45,570 nt of DNA from Oscillospiraceae bacterium (GCA_015066405.1 SVOM01000010.1:1-45570); one strand, 5' to 3'. Counted from the stretch's first letter, positions 26,501 through 35,475 are shown. The notes: generated by a model from the letters alone, not told the origin. Made by a program: numbers and translations.

Positions 26501-27108
26501 CGGCTATTGAAGAGTATAAAGAGGTAAGCGAGCGTTATAACTTTATGCGTGAGCAAATTGATGATGTTGAGCGCTCACGAGCCGAGCTTACCAAACTTAT
26601 AAATCAGTTAACCGCTCAAATGCAGGAGATGTTTGTTGTCGGCTTTAACCGTATAAACGAATGCTTCTCAAAAACATTTACCGAGCTTTTCGGCGGCGGT
26701 AGCGCACAGTTGGTTCTTACCGGCCCCGATAATATACTTGAGAGCGGTATTGATATCAACGCCAAGCTCCCCGGTAAAAATGTACCGAGTCTTGATGGAC
26801 TTTCAGGCGGCGAGAAGGCACTTGTCGCACTGTCTATTTACTTTGCAATTATGAACGTTAACGCACCGCCGTTCTGCTTCCTTGATGAGGTTGATACAGC
26901 GCTTGATGATATTAACGTTGAGAGATTTGCACAGTATATGAAAAAATCTGATTTTGCAACACAGTTTATCTGCGTAACACACCGCCGCGGTACTATGGAA
27001 GCGGCAGATATGCTTTATGGTGTTACTATGCAGGAAAAGGGTGTTACAAAGCTTTTGGAACTCAATGTTGCAGAACTTGAGAAGAAACTCTTAAAAGGAG
27101 AACTTTAA
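23533..27108 (+). CDS. smc: Chromosome segregation ATPase SMC
   Basis: The condensin subunit compacts and separates chromosomes with ScpA and ScpB. At 1191 residues it has the full layout. The Walker A is IVGPNGSGKSNISDAVRWV (about 29-47). Two long coiled coils flank a hinge at about 520-665 (GVYGPVAGIINV through LTGGSLIKN). The ABC signature is DGLSGGEKALVALS near 1086-1099, and the Walker B is FCFLDEVDTALDD. Canonical SMCs usually read DEVEAALDE there. The start is GTG at 23533, giving MLLSSIQIQGFKSF, the usual SMC beginning. ftsY starts on its final stop base. Confidence 0.97.
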   Translation: MLLSSIQIQGFKSFADKTTLKFGKGITGIVGPNGSGKSNISDAVRWVLGEQSTKSLRGQSMEDVIFGGTATRRPHGYCEVTLNIDNTDRSLNFNDDFVSITRRFYRSHESEYLINNVSVRLKDINELFMDTGLGRDGYSMVGQGKIDAIISTKSNERRDIFEEASGISKYRYRKIESERKLAAADENLLRLRDIMQELESRVGPLEEQSRKAQRFLELADIKKELEIGLWLYSLDNFKEALRNHESKITACEVMYKEIEESLTEFYETTEKNTELSAELSVKIDEKRQQISKFGEQSATLTGSISVIENDILHNNASIDRLNGEIDSLKNSENEAKDQIKANIDAANLKQAEIEKLNSQLIEAEHTLNSLLTDSESFSKKIEELSQKLNEISVSCADKRVAKLSSLSAIDEINLRAEGLDKLIAEKNEEKAVLDTEFSETEKWVDSLEENIKGCENSLKGYELRFASRREKVDALKTDLDNIHLDIEAKKRRIQILHDLEKNMEGFNHSVKSVMSEAKNGILRGVYGPVAGIINVKKEYAVAVETALGNALQNIVVETEADAKRAIGKLKETNAGRATFLPISSIKSREFTETGYEDVFGFVGIAADLVNCDEKYREIIRYLLGAVVVCEDIDSAQALAKKFKYHFKVVSLDGQVINAGGSLTGGSLIKNAGLLSRKEDIKRINAEIEKLTEKAARIEKEYALSSEELAHVEADIIAARDVLKTASEDKIRALAELKRIGDIRAAAEQLLAQYADEKNQGEEKKSALRKVAEEADKIITELELQKSKIQLEIDSSIGGRDNISVKRDEITENITALKLSVIEFTKDKENLIAVAESIEAALNNRETRINEILAEIAEIVAQNGAKQQDIANIEATIEEIKKNIAVFENEIAEFTAERNNLEKQTNEMRTDERDKTLEREKIGGELARLTERRATMLEEYDNVIRQLFDEYGLTRSDAENMGITIENPAEAKKQLSETKNKIKNLGNVNVSAIEEYKEVSERYNFMREQIDDVERSRAELTKLINQLTAQMQEMFVVGFNRINECFSKTFTELFGGGSAQLVLTGPDNILESGIDINAKLPGKNVPSLDGLSGGEKALVALSIYFAIMNVNAPPFCFLDEVDTALDDINVERFAQYMKKSDFATQFICVTHRRGTMEAADMLYGVTMQEKGVTKLLELNVAELEKKLLKGEL

Positions 27109-28022
27109 TGGGCTTTTTTGATAAAATCAAAAACGGTTTAACAAAAACCCGAAACGCACTTGTAAATAATATAAATGCAGTTATAAACAGTTTTACAAAG
27201 ATAGATGAAGAACTGTTCGAAGAGCTTGAAGAGATACTTATAACCTCGGACATAGGTGTTGCCACCGCCACCGATATATGCGATAAGCTACGCGCAAAAA
27301 TCAAGGCGGAGGGCATAACTGACCCATCGGTTATAAAGGATTCAATGAAAGAAATTATTGCCGATATGCTAAAGGGAGATACGGCGCTTAATATAACAAC
27401 CTCTCCCTCAATAATTATGGTAATCGGTGTTAACGGTGTTGGTAAAACCACAACCATCGGCAAGCTGGCTTCTCTTTTAAAAAATGAAGGCAAAAATGTG
27501 GTGCTTGGTGCTGCCGATACCTTCCGCGCTGCCGCAATTGAACAGCTAACCGAGTGGGCAAATCGCAGCAATACCGCCATTGTGAGCTCCCTTGCAGGTA
27601 CCGATCCCGCATCAGTTGTGTTTGATACTATTTCCTCGGCAAAGTCAAAACGTGCCGATGTTATCATTTGTGATACGGCAGGCCGCCTTCACAACAAGAA
27701 AAACTTAATGGATGAGCTTGCTAAAATGAACCGCGTTATCAACCGCGAACTACCCGATGCCGCAAAAGAAACCCTTTTGGTACTCGATGCATCGACAGGG
27801 CAAAATGCCGTTAATCAGGCACGGGAGTTTAGCAAGGTTACCGATATTACGGGCATTGTACTTACAAAGCTTGATGGCACCGCAAAGGGTGGCATTGTAA
27901 TATCTATCAATAATGAACTCGGCATACCCGTTAAATATATCGGTGTGGGCGAGGGAATTGATGATTTACAGCCCTTTGATAGTGTGGCATTTGCAAACAG
28001 TTTATTTGATGAGGAAAACTAA
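27108..28022 (+). CDS. ftsY: Signal recognition particle receptor FtsY
   Basis: This GTPase docks ribosome-SRP complexes at the membrane. The N domain includes LFEELEEILITSDIG. The G domain has the P-loop GVNGVGKTTTIGKLA (about 107-121), AADTFRAAAIEQL, CDTAGRLHNKKNLM and LTKLDGTAKGG. The 304-residue length means the acidic N-terminal extension of proteobacterial FtsY is absent, as is normal for Firmicutes. AGGAG lies 9 nt before the ATG inside the smc end. smc-ftsY is a conserved pair. Confidence 0.97.
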   Translation: MGFFDKIKNGLTKTRNALVNNINAVINSFTKIDEELFEELEEILITSDIGVATATDICDKLRAKIKAEGITDPSVIKDSMKEIIADMLKGDTALNITTSPSIIMVIGVNGVGKTTTIGKLASLLKNEGKNVVLGAADTFRAAAIEQLTEWANRSNTAIVSSLAGTDPASVVFDTISSAKSKRADVIICDTAGRLHNKKNLMDELAKMNRVINRELPDAAKETLLVLDASTGQNAVNQAREFSKVTDITGIVLTKLDGTAKGGIVISINNELGIPVKYIGVGEGIDDLQPFDSVAFANSLFDEEN

Positions 28023-28023
28023 A

Positions 28024-28611
28024 ATGAAATTTTTTGTGGCAACCAAAAATGCGCATAAATTGGCGGAATTTGGTAAGATTTTTGAGGGTAGCGGCATATC
28101 TCTTTTTTCGGAAAAGGATTTAGCTAAGCCACTGCCCGAAGCGGAAGAAACAGGAAGCACCTTCCGTGAGAACGCACTTATTAAAGCCCGCGAAGGTTGT
28201 AAAGCAACAGGTATGCCGTCCATTGCGGATGATTCGGGCCTTTGTGTTGATTATCTTGGCGGCGCCCCGGGTATATACTCGGCGCGTTATGCGGGCGAGC
28301 ACGGGGATGATAATGCTAACAACCAAAAGCTGTTAAAGGAATTGGACGGTGTGGCGATTAACAAACGCACCGCACGCTTTATTTCAGCCATTGCCTGCGT
28401 TTTCCCTGATGGTAGGGAATTTACTGTTGAAGGCGCAGTTGAGGGCGTGATTGACACTAAACCCAACGGCAACGGCGGATTCGGTTACGACCCACTTTTT
28501 ATAACCGAGTATGGTTGCTTTGGCGTTGTACCGCCCGAGGTTAAAAATGCAGTTAGCCATAGGGCAAACGCTATAAAAAAATTTAAAGAAGAAATTAAAA
28601 AATATATTTAA
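28024..28611 (+). CDS. rdgB: XTP/dITP pyrophosphatase (RdgB/HAM1 family)
   Basis: It removes non-canonical purine nucleotides such as dITP and XTP from the pool. The 195-residue protein begins MKFFVATKNAHKLAEFGKIF and carries ETGSTFRENALIKA, IADDSGLCVDYLGGAPGIYS, the GNGGFGYDPLF active-site segment and a final NAVSHRANAIKKF. The ATG at 28024 lies 1 nt after the ftsY stop; in-frame starts inside ftsY are rejected because the conserved HAM1 start is at this ATG. Confidence 0.95.
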   Translation: MKFFVATKNAHKLAEFGKIFEGSGISLFSEKDLAKPLPEAEETGSTFRENALIKAREGCKATGMPSIADDSGLCVDYLGGAPGIYSARYAGEHGDDNANNQKLLKELDGVAINKRTARFISAIACVFPDGREFTVEGAVEGVIDTKPNGNGGFGYDPLFITEYGCFGVVPPEVKNAVSHRANAIKKFKEEIKKYI

Positions 28612-28622
28612 GGTGAAGTTAT

Positions 28623-28916
28623 ATGTTAACAAGCAAACAAAGAGCACAGCTTCGCGGTATGGCAAATACCATGGATACAATATTACAAATAGGCAAGGGC
28701 GGCATTAGTGAGCAAACACTCAAACAAATTGATGATGCTTTGACCGCCCGCGAGCTTATTAAAATCCGTACACTTGAAACATCTCCCTTGTCTTCACGGG
28801 AGAGCGCCGATGAGATAGCCGAAAAAATAGGTGCCGATGTTGTACAGGTTATCGGAACAAAAATAGTACTTTATAGAGAAAATAAAGATAATAAACAAAT
28901 TTATCTTGTTAAATAA
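28623..28916 (+). CDS. yhbY: YhbY family RNA-binding protein
   Basis: The 97-residue protein is a single CRM domain. It begins MLTSKQRAQLRGMANTMD, has the GxxG-type loop IGKGGISEQTL near 20-30, and KIRTLETSPLSSRESADEI. YhbY proteins bind the 50S precursor and help ribosome assembly. A GGTGAAG ribosome site precedes the ATG at 28623. It neighbours nadD, yqeK and rsfS, the standard Firmicutes order. Confidence 0.93.
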   Translation: MLTSKQRAQLRGMANTMDTILQIGKGGISEQTLKQIDDALTARELIKIRTLETSPLSSRESADEIAEKIGADVVQVIGTKIVLYRENKDNKQIYLVK

Positions 28917-28917
28917 T

Positions 28918-29523
28918 ATGAAAAAAACCGTTATTTTCGGGGGTACTTTCAACCCCATACACTATGCACATCTTGATATAATTCAAAACGTTTTAATGAT
29001 GCCTTCTACCGAGAAGGTTTTGGTTATACCTACCGCAACGCCACCCCACAAAATAAGCGATAACCTCGCTTGTGATGCTGACCGTTTACAAATGTGCCGC
29101 GTAGCATTACAGGGAATTAAAAATGTTATTGTTAGCGATGTAGAGCTGCTTCGTGGTGGTAGAAGCTATACCTATGATACCCTCCGCCATTTAAAAACAA
29201 TATATCCTCACGAAAAATTTGCACTTGTGTGCGGCGGTGATATGATTGTAAGCTTTAAAGAGTGGTATAAGTATAAAGAAATTCTCAAAATGACCGAGAT
29301 TATAGCCGTTCGCCGTGTAGGTGTTGATGATGTTCAGTTTGATGATGCCGTGCGCGACCTTATAAATGAAGGTGCTGTAATAAACGTGCTAAAAAATCAC
29401 GTAACGGGTATATCTTCAACCGAAATCAGAGAAAATATTGAAAACGATGAGTATCTTTTAAAATACTTGCCAAAATGTGTGCTCGAATATATAAGAGATA
29501 ACGATTTGTACGGGGATAGATAA
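28918..29523 (+). CDS. nadD: Nicotinate-nucleotide adenylyltransferase
   Basis: It joins nicotinate mononucleotide and ATP to nicotinate adenine dinucleotide in NAD synthesis. The nucleotidyltransferase motif is FGGTFNPIHYAHLDI (residues 6-20). The usual HxGH reads HYAH, a variant also found in other Firmicutes. The second motif is GISSTEIRENI near 160-170. The ATG at 28918 comes 1 nt after the yhbY stop and has no visible ribosome site, so translation probably depends on coupling to yhbY. The stop abuts the yqeK ATG. Confidence 0.95.
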   Translation: MKKTVIFGGTFNPIHYAHLDIIQNVLMMPSTEKVLVIPTATPPHKISDNLACDADRLQMCRVALQGIKNVIVSDVELLRGGRSYTYDTLRHLKTIYPHEKFALVCGGDMIVSFKEWYKYKEILKMTEIIAVRRVGVDDVQFDDAVRDLINEGAVINVLKNHVTGISSTEIRENIENDEYLLKYLPKCVLEYIRDNDLYGDR

Positions 29524-30090
29524 ATGGATTACGAAAAAATAAAGGAAATATTGCGTGAGCGGCTTACCGAAAAGAGATATAACCATTCCTTATGCGTGGC
29601 CGATGAGGCAAAGCGTTTGGCAAAAAAATATGGCGCCAATACCGAAAAAGCATATCTTGCGGGACTGCTTCACGATATAACAAAAACCACTCCTTGCCAA
29701 GAGCAGTTGCTTTTTTTCAATCAGTTTGGTATAATGCTTGACGATATAACAAAAAACAGTGAAAAACTATGGCACGCAGTATCGGGCGCAGCTTATATAG
29801 AGAATGTGCTTAACATAAATGATAAGGAAATAATAAACGCAGTTCGTTATCATACAACGGCAAAGGCAGGTATGACACTGCTTGAAAAAGTGCTGTATCT
29901 TGCGGACTTTACATCAGCCGACCGAGATTATACGGATGTCGACGTTATGCGCGAGAAGGTAGATGTTTCTTTGGCGGATGCTATGAAATATGCGCTTTCC
30001 TACACGATAAAGGAACTAACTGAAAAGCAAAGTCAAATCCATCCCGATACTATGAATGCGTATAACGAGATAATGAAAAGAGGTAACTAA
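29524..30090 (+). CDS. yqeK: HD-domain hydrolase YqeK
   Basis: The 188-residue HD-domain phosphohydrolase has metal ligands visible in KRYNHSLCVADEAKRLA and LAGLLHDITKTT, plus an AVRYHTTAKAGMTLLEKVLY segment and the ADFTSADRDYTDV region. The family symmetrically splits diadenosine tetraphosphate (Ap4A) into two ADP. nadD-yqeK-rsfS is a conserved Firmicutes run; here the three genes join with no gap. Confidence 0.93.
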   Translation: MDYEKIKEILRERLTEKRYNHSLCVADEAKRLAKKYGANTEKAYLAGLLHDITKTTPCQEQLLFFNQFGIMLDDITKNSEKLWHAVSGAAYIENVLNINDKEIINAVRYHTTAKAGMTLLEKVLYLADFTSADRDYTDVDVMREKVDVSLADAMKYALSYTIKELTEKQSQIHPDTMNAYNEIMKRGN

Positions 30091-30456
30091 ATGGAATCGC
30101 TAAAAATTTTAAATATAGCGGCCAATGCTTTAAATGAGAAAAAGGCCACAAATTTATCGGCACTAAAAGTAGATGATTTAACGGTGCTTACCGAGTTTTT
30201 TTTACTCGCCACTGCAACATCCTCCACACACGTTCGTGCCCTTGCGGATGAAGTTGAGTTTAAACTGAGCGAGCAGGGTGTAGAGCCGCATCATATTGAA
30301 GGCAAATCTACGGGTTGGGTGCTGCTCGATTACGGCAGTGTTATAGTTCACGTGTTTAGCCGTGAGGCAAGGGAGTTTTATAACCTTGATAAAATGTGGG
30401 CGGATGGCACTATGATAGAACTCGATAGTATATTAGTCAGCGAACAGGAGAAATAA
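30091..30456 (+). CDS. rsfS: Ribosomal silencing factor RsfS
   Basis: RsfS binds L14 on the 50S subunit and blocks 30S joining during starvation. The 121-residue protein shows the family core: [50 protein letters not shown] and [20 protein letters not shown]. The length is typical. AGAGGTAAC precedes the ATG at the end of yqeK. leuS begins 2 nt after its stop. Confidence 0.95.
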   Translation: MESLKILNIAANALNEKKATNLSALKVDDLTVLTEFFLLATATSSTHVRALADEVEFKLSEQGVEPHHIEGKSTGWVLLDYGSVIVHVFSREAREFYNLDKMWADGTMIELDSILVSEQEK

Positions 30457-30458
30457 AA

Positions 30459-32867
30459 ATGGCAAAGTATAATTACACCGAAATTGAAAAGAAATGGCAA
30501 AAAATATGGGATGATGAAGAAACCTTTAAGGTAGGCGAAGATTATTCTAAGCCCAAATTCTTCGGCCTTGTTGAGTTTCCGTATCCGTCAGGTCAGGGAC
30601 TTCACGTAGGTCATCCTCGTTCATATACAGCGCTTGATATTGTTGCGCGTAAAAAACGTTTGCAGGGCTATAACGTTCTCTATCCTATGGGTTGGGATGC
30701 TTTCGGTTTGCCTACCGAAAACTATGCTATAAAAAATCATATTCATCCCGAAATTGTTACAAGGGATAATATCACTCATTTTAAAGAGCAGTTAAAATCT
30801 CTCGGCTTCTCATTCGATTGGAGTAGGGAGGTAAATACTACTGACCCCGCATACTATAAATGGACTCAGTGGATATTCTTGCAGTTATATAAACACGGCT
30901 TGGCCTATAAAAAAGAAATGTCGGTTAACTGGTGTACATCCTGTAAGTGCGTTCTTGCTAACGAAGAGGTTGTAAACGGCGGTTGTGAGCGTTGCGGCAG
31001 TGAGGTTGTACATAAGGTTAAGAGCCAGTGGATGCTCAAAATTACTGATTATGCTGGGAAGCTTTTGGATGGTCTTGATGAAGTTAACTTTATCGACCGC
31101 GTTAAGACCCAGCAGCGCAACTGGATAGGTCGTTCTACCGGTACTCAAATTAAGTTTGCCACAACCTTGGGCGATGGATTTGAGGTTTATTCAACACGCG
31201 CCGATACACTTTTCGGCGTAACCTATGTTGTAATTTCTCCCGAGCATCCCATAATCGAAAAATGGGCAGATAGCATTAAAAATATGGATGCTGTTCGCGA
31301 TTATCAAGCGGCTTCTGCCAAAAAATCCGACTTTGAAAGAACCGAGCTGGCAAAGGATAAAACAGGCGTAAAACTTGATGGTGTTATGGCTATCAATCCC
31401 GTTAATAATACCGAAATACCCATTTTTGTTTCCGATTACGTTCTTATTTCTTACGGTACAGGTTGTGTTATGGGTGTTCCGGGACACGACCAGCGCGACT
31501 GGGAGTTTGCTACAAAATTCGGTCTGCCGATAATTGAGGTTGTTGCAGGTGGCGATATAACAAAGTGCGCTTATACCGATTGCGATAAGGGCATTATGGT
31601 AAATTCGGGCTTCTTAAACGGACTTTCGGTTGATGATGCGAAAGTAAAAATCGCCGAGTGGTTGATTGAAAGAAAATTAGGAGAGAAAAAGGTTAATTAT
31701 AAGCTTCGCGACTGGGTGTTCTCGCGCCAGCGTTATTGGGGCGAGCCGATACCCATGGTTAAGTGTGATAAGTGCGGATACGTACCGCTTCCTGAAAGTG
31801 AATTACCGCTTTTACTTCCTAATGTTGACTCTTACGAGCCGACCGATACGGGCGAATCTCCCTTGGCTAAAATTACCGATTGGGTAAATACCACTTGTCC
31901 TGTTTGCGGTGGTGCAGCGCTTCGCGAAACCGATACAATGCCGCAGTGGGCGGGCTCTTCTTGGTATTTCCTCCGTTATTGCGACCCGCATAATGATGAT
32001 GCTCTGGCATCTCCCGAAGCCCTTAAATATTGGGGCCCGGTTGACTGGTACAACGGCGGTATGGAGCACACAACACTACACCTTTTGTATAGCCGTTTTT
32101 GGCATAAATTCCTTTATGATATAGGTGTTGTTCCTAATCCCGAGCCGTATGCTAAGCGTACCAGCCACGGTATGATACTGGGTGAGAACGGCGAGAAAAT
32201 GTCCAAATCTCGCGGCAACGTTGTAAACCCCGATGAGATTGTAAGAGATTACGGTGCCGACACAATGCGCCTTTACGAGATGTTTATAGGCGACTTTGAA
32301 AAGGCAGCTCCTTGGAGCTCGGCATCAATTAAGGGCTGTAAGCGCTTCCTTGAGAGAATTTGGGCGCTTGCCGATATAATGACCGATGATACGGGCTATC
32401 GTAAAGAAATAGAAGCCGAGATGCACCGCACCATTAAAAAGGTAACCGAAGATATAGAAGAACTCAAAATGAACACCGCTATTGCTGCATTGATGGCGCT
32501 TCTAAACATAATTGCCGCAAGCGGAAAAATCACAAGGGATGAGTTTAAAACTCTTATTATTCTTCTTAATCCTTTCGCTCCTCATATCACTGAAGAAATG
32601 TGGGTTAATGCCGGCTTTGAGGGCAAATTAAATCAAACACAGTGGCCCGAATTTGACGAGTCAAAATGTGTTGACTCAGCCGTTGAAATTGCTATACAGG
32701 TAAACGGAAAAATACGTGCGCGTATAAATGTTGCCGCCGATATTTCCGCTGCCGATGCTATAGCCGCCGCAAAGCAGGACTTGAATGTTGCAAAGGAAAT
32801 AGAGGGCAAAACCGTTATTAAAGAGCTCTATGTTCCCAAAAAGCTTGTTAATATCGTAGTTAAATAA
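30459..32867 (+). CDS. leuS: Leucyl-tRNA synthetase
   Basis: This class I synthetase charges tRNA-Leu. The HIGH-type motif is [16 protein letters not shown] (about 44-59), then [16 protein letters not shown]. Zinc-site cysteines lie in [21 protein letters not shown], the editing domain holds the conserved [20 protein letters not shown], and KMSKS is [17 protein letters not shown] near 576-592. The C-terminal domain ends [12 protein letters not shown] and an [12 protein letters not shown] tail. Its 802 residues match bacterial LeuRS. AGGAG lies 9 nt upstream. It is the last gene of the long operon; no T-box is visible before it, so it depends on upstream control. Confidence 0.98.
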   Translation: MAKYNYTEIEKKWQKIWDDEETFKVGEDYSKPKFFGLVEFPYPSGQGLHVGHPRSYTALDIVARKKRLQGYNVLYPMGWDAFGLPTENYAIKNHIHPEIVTRDNITHFKEQLKSLGFSFDWSREVNTTDPAYYKWTQWIFLQLYKHGLAYKKEMSVNWCTSCKCVLANEEVVNGGCERCGSEVVHKVKSQWMLKITDYAGKLLDGLDEVNFIDRVKTQQRNWIGRSTGTQIKFATTLGDGFEVYSTRADTLFGVTYVVISPEHPIIEKWADSIKNMDAVRDYQAASAKKSDFERTELAKDKTGVKLDGVMAINPVNNTEIPIFVSDYVLISYGTGCVMGVPGHDQRDWEFATKFGLPIIEVVAGGDITKCAYTDCDKGIMVNSGFLNGLSVDDAKVKIAEWLIERKLGEKKVNYKLRDWVFSRQRYWGEPIPMVKCDKCGYVPLPESELPLLLPNVDSYEPTDTGESPLAKITDWVNTTCPVCGGAALRETDTMPQWAGSSWYFLRYCDPHNDDALASPEALKYWGPVDWYNGGMEHTTLHLLYSRFWHKFLYDIGVVPNPEPYAKRTSHGMILGENGEKMSKSRGNVVNPDEIVRDYGADTMRLYEMFIGDFEKAAPWSSASIKGCKRFLERIWALADIMTDDTGYRKEIEAEMHRTIKKVTEDIEELKMNTAIAALMALLNIIAASGKITRDEFKTLIILLNPFAPHITEEMWVNAGFEGKLNQTQWPEFDESKCVDSAVEIAIQVNGKIRARINVAADISAADAIAAAKQDLNVAKEIEGKTVIKELYVPKKLVNIVVK

Positions 32868-32870
32868 AAC

Positions 32871-32901
32871 AAAATGCACCCATTTTTATGGGTGCATTTT
32901 T
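32871..32901 (+). terminator. Terminator of the 17-kb operon
   Basis: A perfect 13-bp stem (AAAATGCACCCAT with ATGGGTGCATTTT) and a TTTT loop end in five T. It lies 3 nt after the leuS stop. Confidence 0.93.
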
Positions 32902-32939
32902 AATATGGCAAAAACTAATAAAAGTGTCAAAATCAAACA

Positions 32940-32968
32940 TTGAAATAAACGGAAGGTTATGCTAATAT
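32940..32968 (+). promoter_or_regulatory. Promoter of the SGNH hydrolase pair
   Basis: TTGAAA (32940-32945) and TAATAT (32963-32968) are 17 nt apart. Transcription should begin near 32975, leaving about 8 nt before the AGGGGG ribosome site at 32983-32988. Confidence 0.7.
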
Positions 32969-32993
32969 AAACTTATTATGGTAGGGGGCGATT

Positions 32994-34154
32994 ATTATAA
33001 AACTGTCAAATGCATATAAAAAACTCACAACGGGTAATAAAAGGTTAACCCTCGGTTTTATAGGCGGCTCAATAACGCTCGGCAGTTCGGCAAAAACTGT
33101 GATAAAGGATGGCGTTGTGGTTTCAAAAGATGGCGATATAATGCAGTCGTACGTTAATCGCGTGTCTGCTTGGTTTAGGGAAACCTACCCCGATGCTGTT
33201 ATAGAAACAGTAAATGCAGGTATTTCCGATACCGCAACTAATTTTGGTCTATATCGGTTAGAGCAAAATTTAATGAATACTGTCGGCCACGATATGCCGG
33301 ACCTCGTGTTTGTTGAGTTTACAACCAACGATTTTGGGTACGAAACACAAGGGATGGCCGAAATTAAAATTCAAGCCGAATCTATTTTCCGCAATATTTG
33401 GGAGCATAACCCGTATGCCGAAATTGTTATGATTTCCACAAACGTTTATGAAAAAGCACATTCTATCGCGGCTTATCGCGAGGTGTGTGAGCATTACGGC
33501 ATTTCATTTATTGATGTGGGCGGTCCACTGCAAAAATTAAAGATAGAGAAGGGCAATGAAAATGAAAAATCGGGCTGCCTTTACTATACTGCAGATAATT
33601 TGCATCCAAGTGCCAATGGCTATCAAGTGTATTTTGATATTATAAAACCGGTTTTGGCTGAAAACCTAATCGGTGGCGAAGCACTAATTAATTATAGAGA
33701 TAACTTGCCAAATCCGCTCAGTGATAAATTAATAGATAACCCTATGGTTATCACGGCCGATAAATTAACACTTTCGGGTAGTGTCGGTATAATGGAAGGC
33801 AAACTCTATGCGGGTATGTACGGCACAGAGCTTAACGTACAACGCGTGGGATTTGAAAACTGCTATGCAAATATCACGGGTGAGAGTGAGATTATGGCGA
33901 CATTCTCTAATTCCACACTTGGTATACTGGTCGATTTAAGCGGTGTCGGCTTTGAACTTGAATGGCAGGTCGATGGAGGCGAGGTTAAAAGTTTCTATGT
34001 CAACAAGAACCGCTTTGCATTCCAGCTTTATGAGCATCCGCAGGTGTTTATGCTCGAGCATTATCTTGATAATACCGAGCATACAGTAAAAATCAAATTT
34101 TCAAGCAATACCGCGATAAAACTGGGCGGTTTAATTGTAAATGGAGGAAAATAA
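32994..34154 (+). CDS. SGNH/GDSL-type hydrolase, no canonical start codon
   Basis: This esterase/lipase-fold protein has a C-terminal beta domain. All catalytic blocks are intact. The nucleophile Ser is in GFIGGSITLG (residue 26 from the start used here), followed by VNAGISDTATNFG and VEFTTNDFGY, and Asp201 and His204 are in TADNLHPSANGY. It has no signal peptide. The frame has no ATG, GTG or TTG between TAG at 32982 and GTG at 33099, and a GTG start would delete the nucleophile. I place the start near AGGGGG (ATT 32994 or ATA 32997); alternatively an extra G in the run at 32984-32988 has cut off the ATG at 32978. It is a paralogue of the next gene, likely acting on acetylated sugars. Confidence 0.75.
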   Translation: MIKLSNAYKKLTTGNKRLTLGFIGGSITLGSSAKTVIKDGVVVSKDGDIMQSYVNRVSAWFRETYPDAVIETVNAGISDTATNFGLYRLEQNLMNTVGHDMPDLVFVEFTTNDFGYETQGMAEIKIQAESIFRNIWEHNPYAEIVMISTNVYEKAHSIAAYREVCEHYGISFIDVGGPLQKLKIEKGNENEKSGCLYYTADNLHPSANGYQVYFDIIKPVLAENLIGGEALINYRDNLPNPLSDKLIDNPMVITADKLTLSGSVGIMEGKLYAGMYGTELNVQRVGFENCYANITGESEIMATFSNSTLGILVDLSGVGFELEWQVDGGEVKSFYVNKNRFAFQLYEHPQVFMLEHYLDNTEHTVKIKFSSNTAIKLGGLIVNGGK

Positions 34155-34155
34155 T

Positions 34156-35466
34156 ATGAAAAGAATCATAGCATTTGTATTAGCACTTTCACTCTTGCTT
34201 TTGTGCTTTGTTGGTTGCGATAAAAAGCCCGCCAATAACGGCATGGCACAAAGTGGCGGCAAGGTAGAAGGACCCGCAAAGGTAGAGTATGGCGCAGCGG
34301 CGGCCGAAACACAGCTTTCAAATACGTATAAACTGCTTCATAGCGGCGATAAAAAACTCACAATAGGTTACCTTGGCGGCTCAATTACATACGGCGGCTC
34401 AGCGGCAAAACCGTTAAAAGGTGTTAAGGGCGATATAGAACTTTCATACGTAAACCGTGTATCTGCGTGGTTTAAAGAAACGTATCCCGAAGCCACTATT
34501 GAAACAGTAAACGCAGGCGTTTCAGATACCGCAACAAACTTTGGTATATTCCGTCTTGAAAAAACCTTAATGAACACCGATGGCCACGATATGCCCGATT
34601 TGGTGTTTGTTGAGTATACCACAAACGATTGGTTTTATGATACACAAGCCAAAGAAGATCTGCTTATTCAAATCGAATCTTTGATTCGTAATATTTGGGA
34701 ACTTAACCCATATGCCGAAATAGTATTTTTATCAACCCAGCGCGAGTTTAAAAACGATTCCATAAAAGCATACAAGGAGGTTGCCGAAAAATACAATATT
34801 CCGTATATAGATGTTGGCGGACCATTGCGTACTGCAATTAAAGAAAAAGCAGGCAAGTTAGAGGAAGATAGCGGCACATATTACTATACTATTGATAATC
34901 TCCATCCGAGCGCTGCAGGTTATGAGGTATATTTCAATACAATTAAACCCGCGCTTTCCGAAAAGCTTAACTTTGAGATAAAAGACTGGAAGCTTTATGA
35001 TTATAAGGCTAATTTAAAGGCTCCTGCTTATAAAAATCTTATAGATAAACCCACAATAATCACATCCGATATGTTAACGGTTTCGGGCGCGGCAACCGTA
35101 GTACAGTTGCCCGTTAGTGTAGGGATGTATGATACAGGCAAGAGTGTTATAAATAAGACACTGCTGCAAAACTGCGCCGATGTTAAGGGTAAGGCAACCA
35201 TAACGGGTAAGTTTAACGGCGCTACACTTGGTATGTTGTTTAATATTAAGGGTGGCGACAAAGAGTTTTCCTTGCGTTATCAAATTGATGGTGGCGAGTG
35301 GCAAGATTTTGGAGTAAACTCTAAAAAATGGAGCTTCCAGCAATACGCTCATGCGCAGGCATTTATGTTTGCTCATAATTTAAGCGATGGCGAGCATACA
35401 ATAAAAATTGAGTTTGAAGACGGCGCTGAAACATATTTTGGCGGCTTGCTTGTAAACGGAAAATAA
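34156..35466 (+). CDS. SGNH/GDSL-type hydrolase, lipoprotein
   Basis: The 436-residue protein starts with a lipoprotein signal (ALSLLLLCFVGC, lipid Cys21), so it should sit on the outer face of the membrane. Catalytic blocks are GYLGGSITYGG (Ser76), NAGVSDTATNFG, EYTTNDWFYD and TIDNLHPSAAGYEVY (Asp247, His250). A C-terminal beta domain of about 150 residues follows, perhaps for carbohydrate binding. GGAGG lies 8 nt before the ATG at 34156. It is clearly a duplicate of the upstream gene, 1 nt away. Probably a glycan O-acetylesterase, by analogy with secreted SGNH enzymes; the substrate is unknown. Confidence 0.88.
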   Translation: MKRIIAFVLALSLLLLCFVGCDKKPANNGMAQSGGKVEGPAKVEYGAAAAETQLSNTYKLLHSGDKKLTIGYLGGSITYGGSAAKPLKGVKGDIELSYVNRVSAWFKETYPEATIETVNAGVSDTATNFGIFRLEKTLMNTDGHDMPDLVFVEYTTNDWFYDTQAKEDLLIQIESLIRNIWELNPYAEIVFLSTQREFKNDSIKAYKEVAEKYNIPYIDVGGPLRTAIKEKAGKLEEDSGTYYYTIDNLHPSAAGYEVYFNTIKPALSEKLNFEIKDWKLYDYKANLKAPAYKNLIDKPTIITSDMLTVSGAATVVQLPVSVGMYDTGKSVINKTLLQNCADVKGKATITGKFNGATLGMLFNIKGGDKEFSLRYQIDGGEWQDFGVNSKKWSFQQYAHAQAFMFAHNLSDGEHTIKIEFEDGAETYFGGLLVNGK

Positions 35467-35475
35467 AATTATAAC

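Noticed and set aside
27062-27667. Minus-strand frame of 201 codons
   Set aside because: Antisense to ftsY, low-complexity hydrophobic/Ser-rich translation.
30400-30459. T-box leader for leuS
   Set aside because: Only 2 nt separate rsfS and leuS; no specifier or T-box sequence is present.
33099-34154. GTG at 33099 as start of the first SGNH gene
   Set aside because: It would remove the GGSIT nucleophile block that the paralogue keeps, and there is no ribosome site before it.
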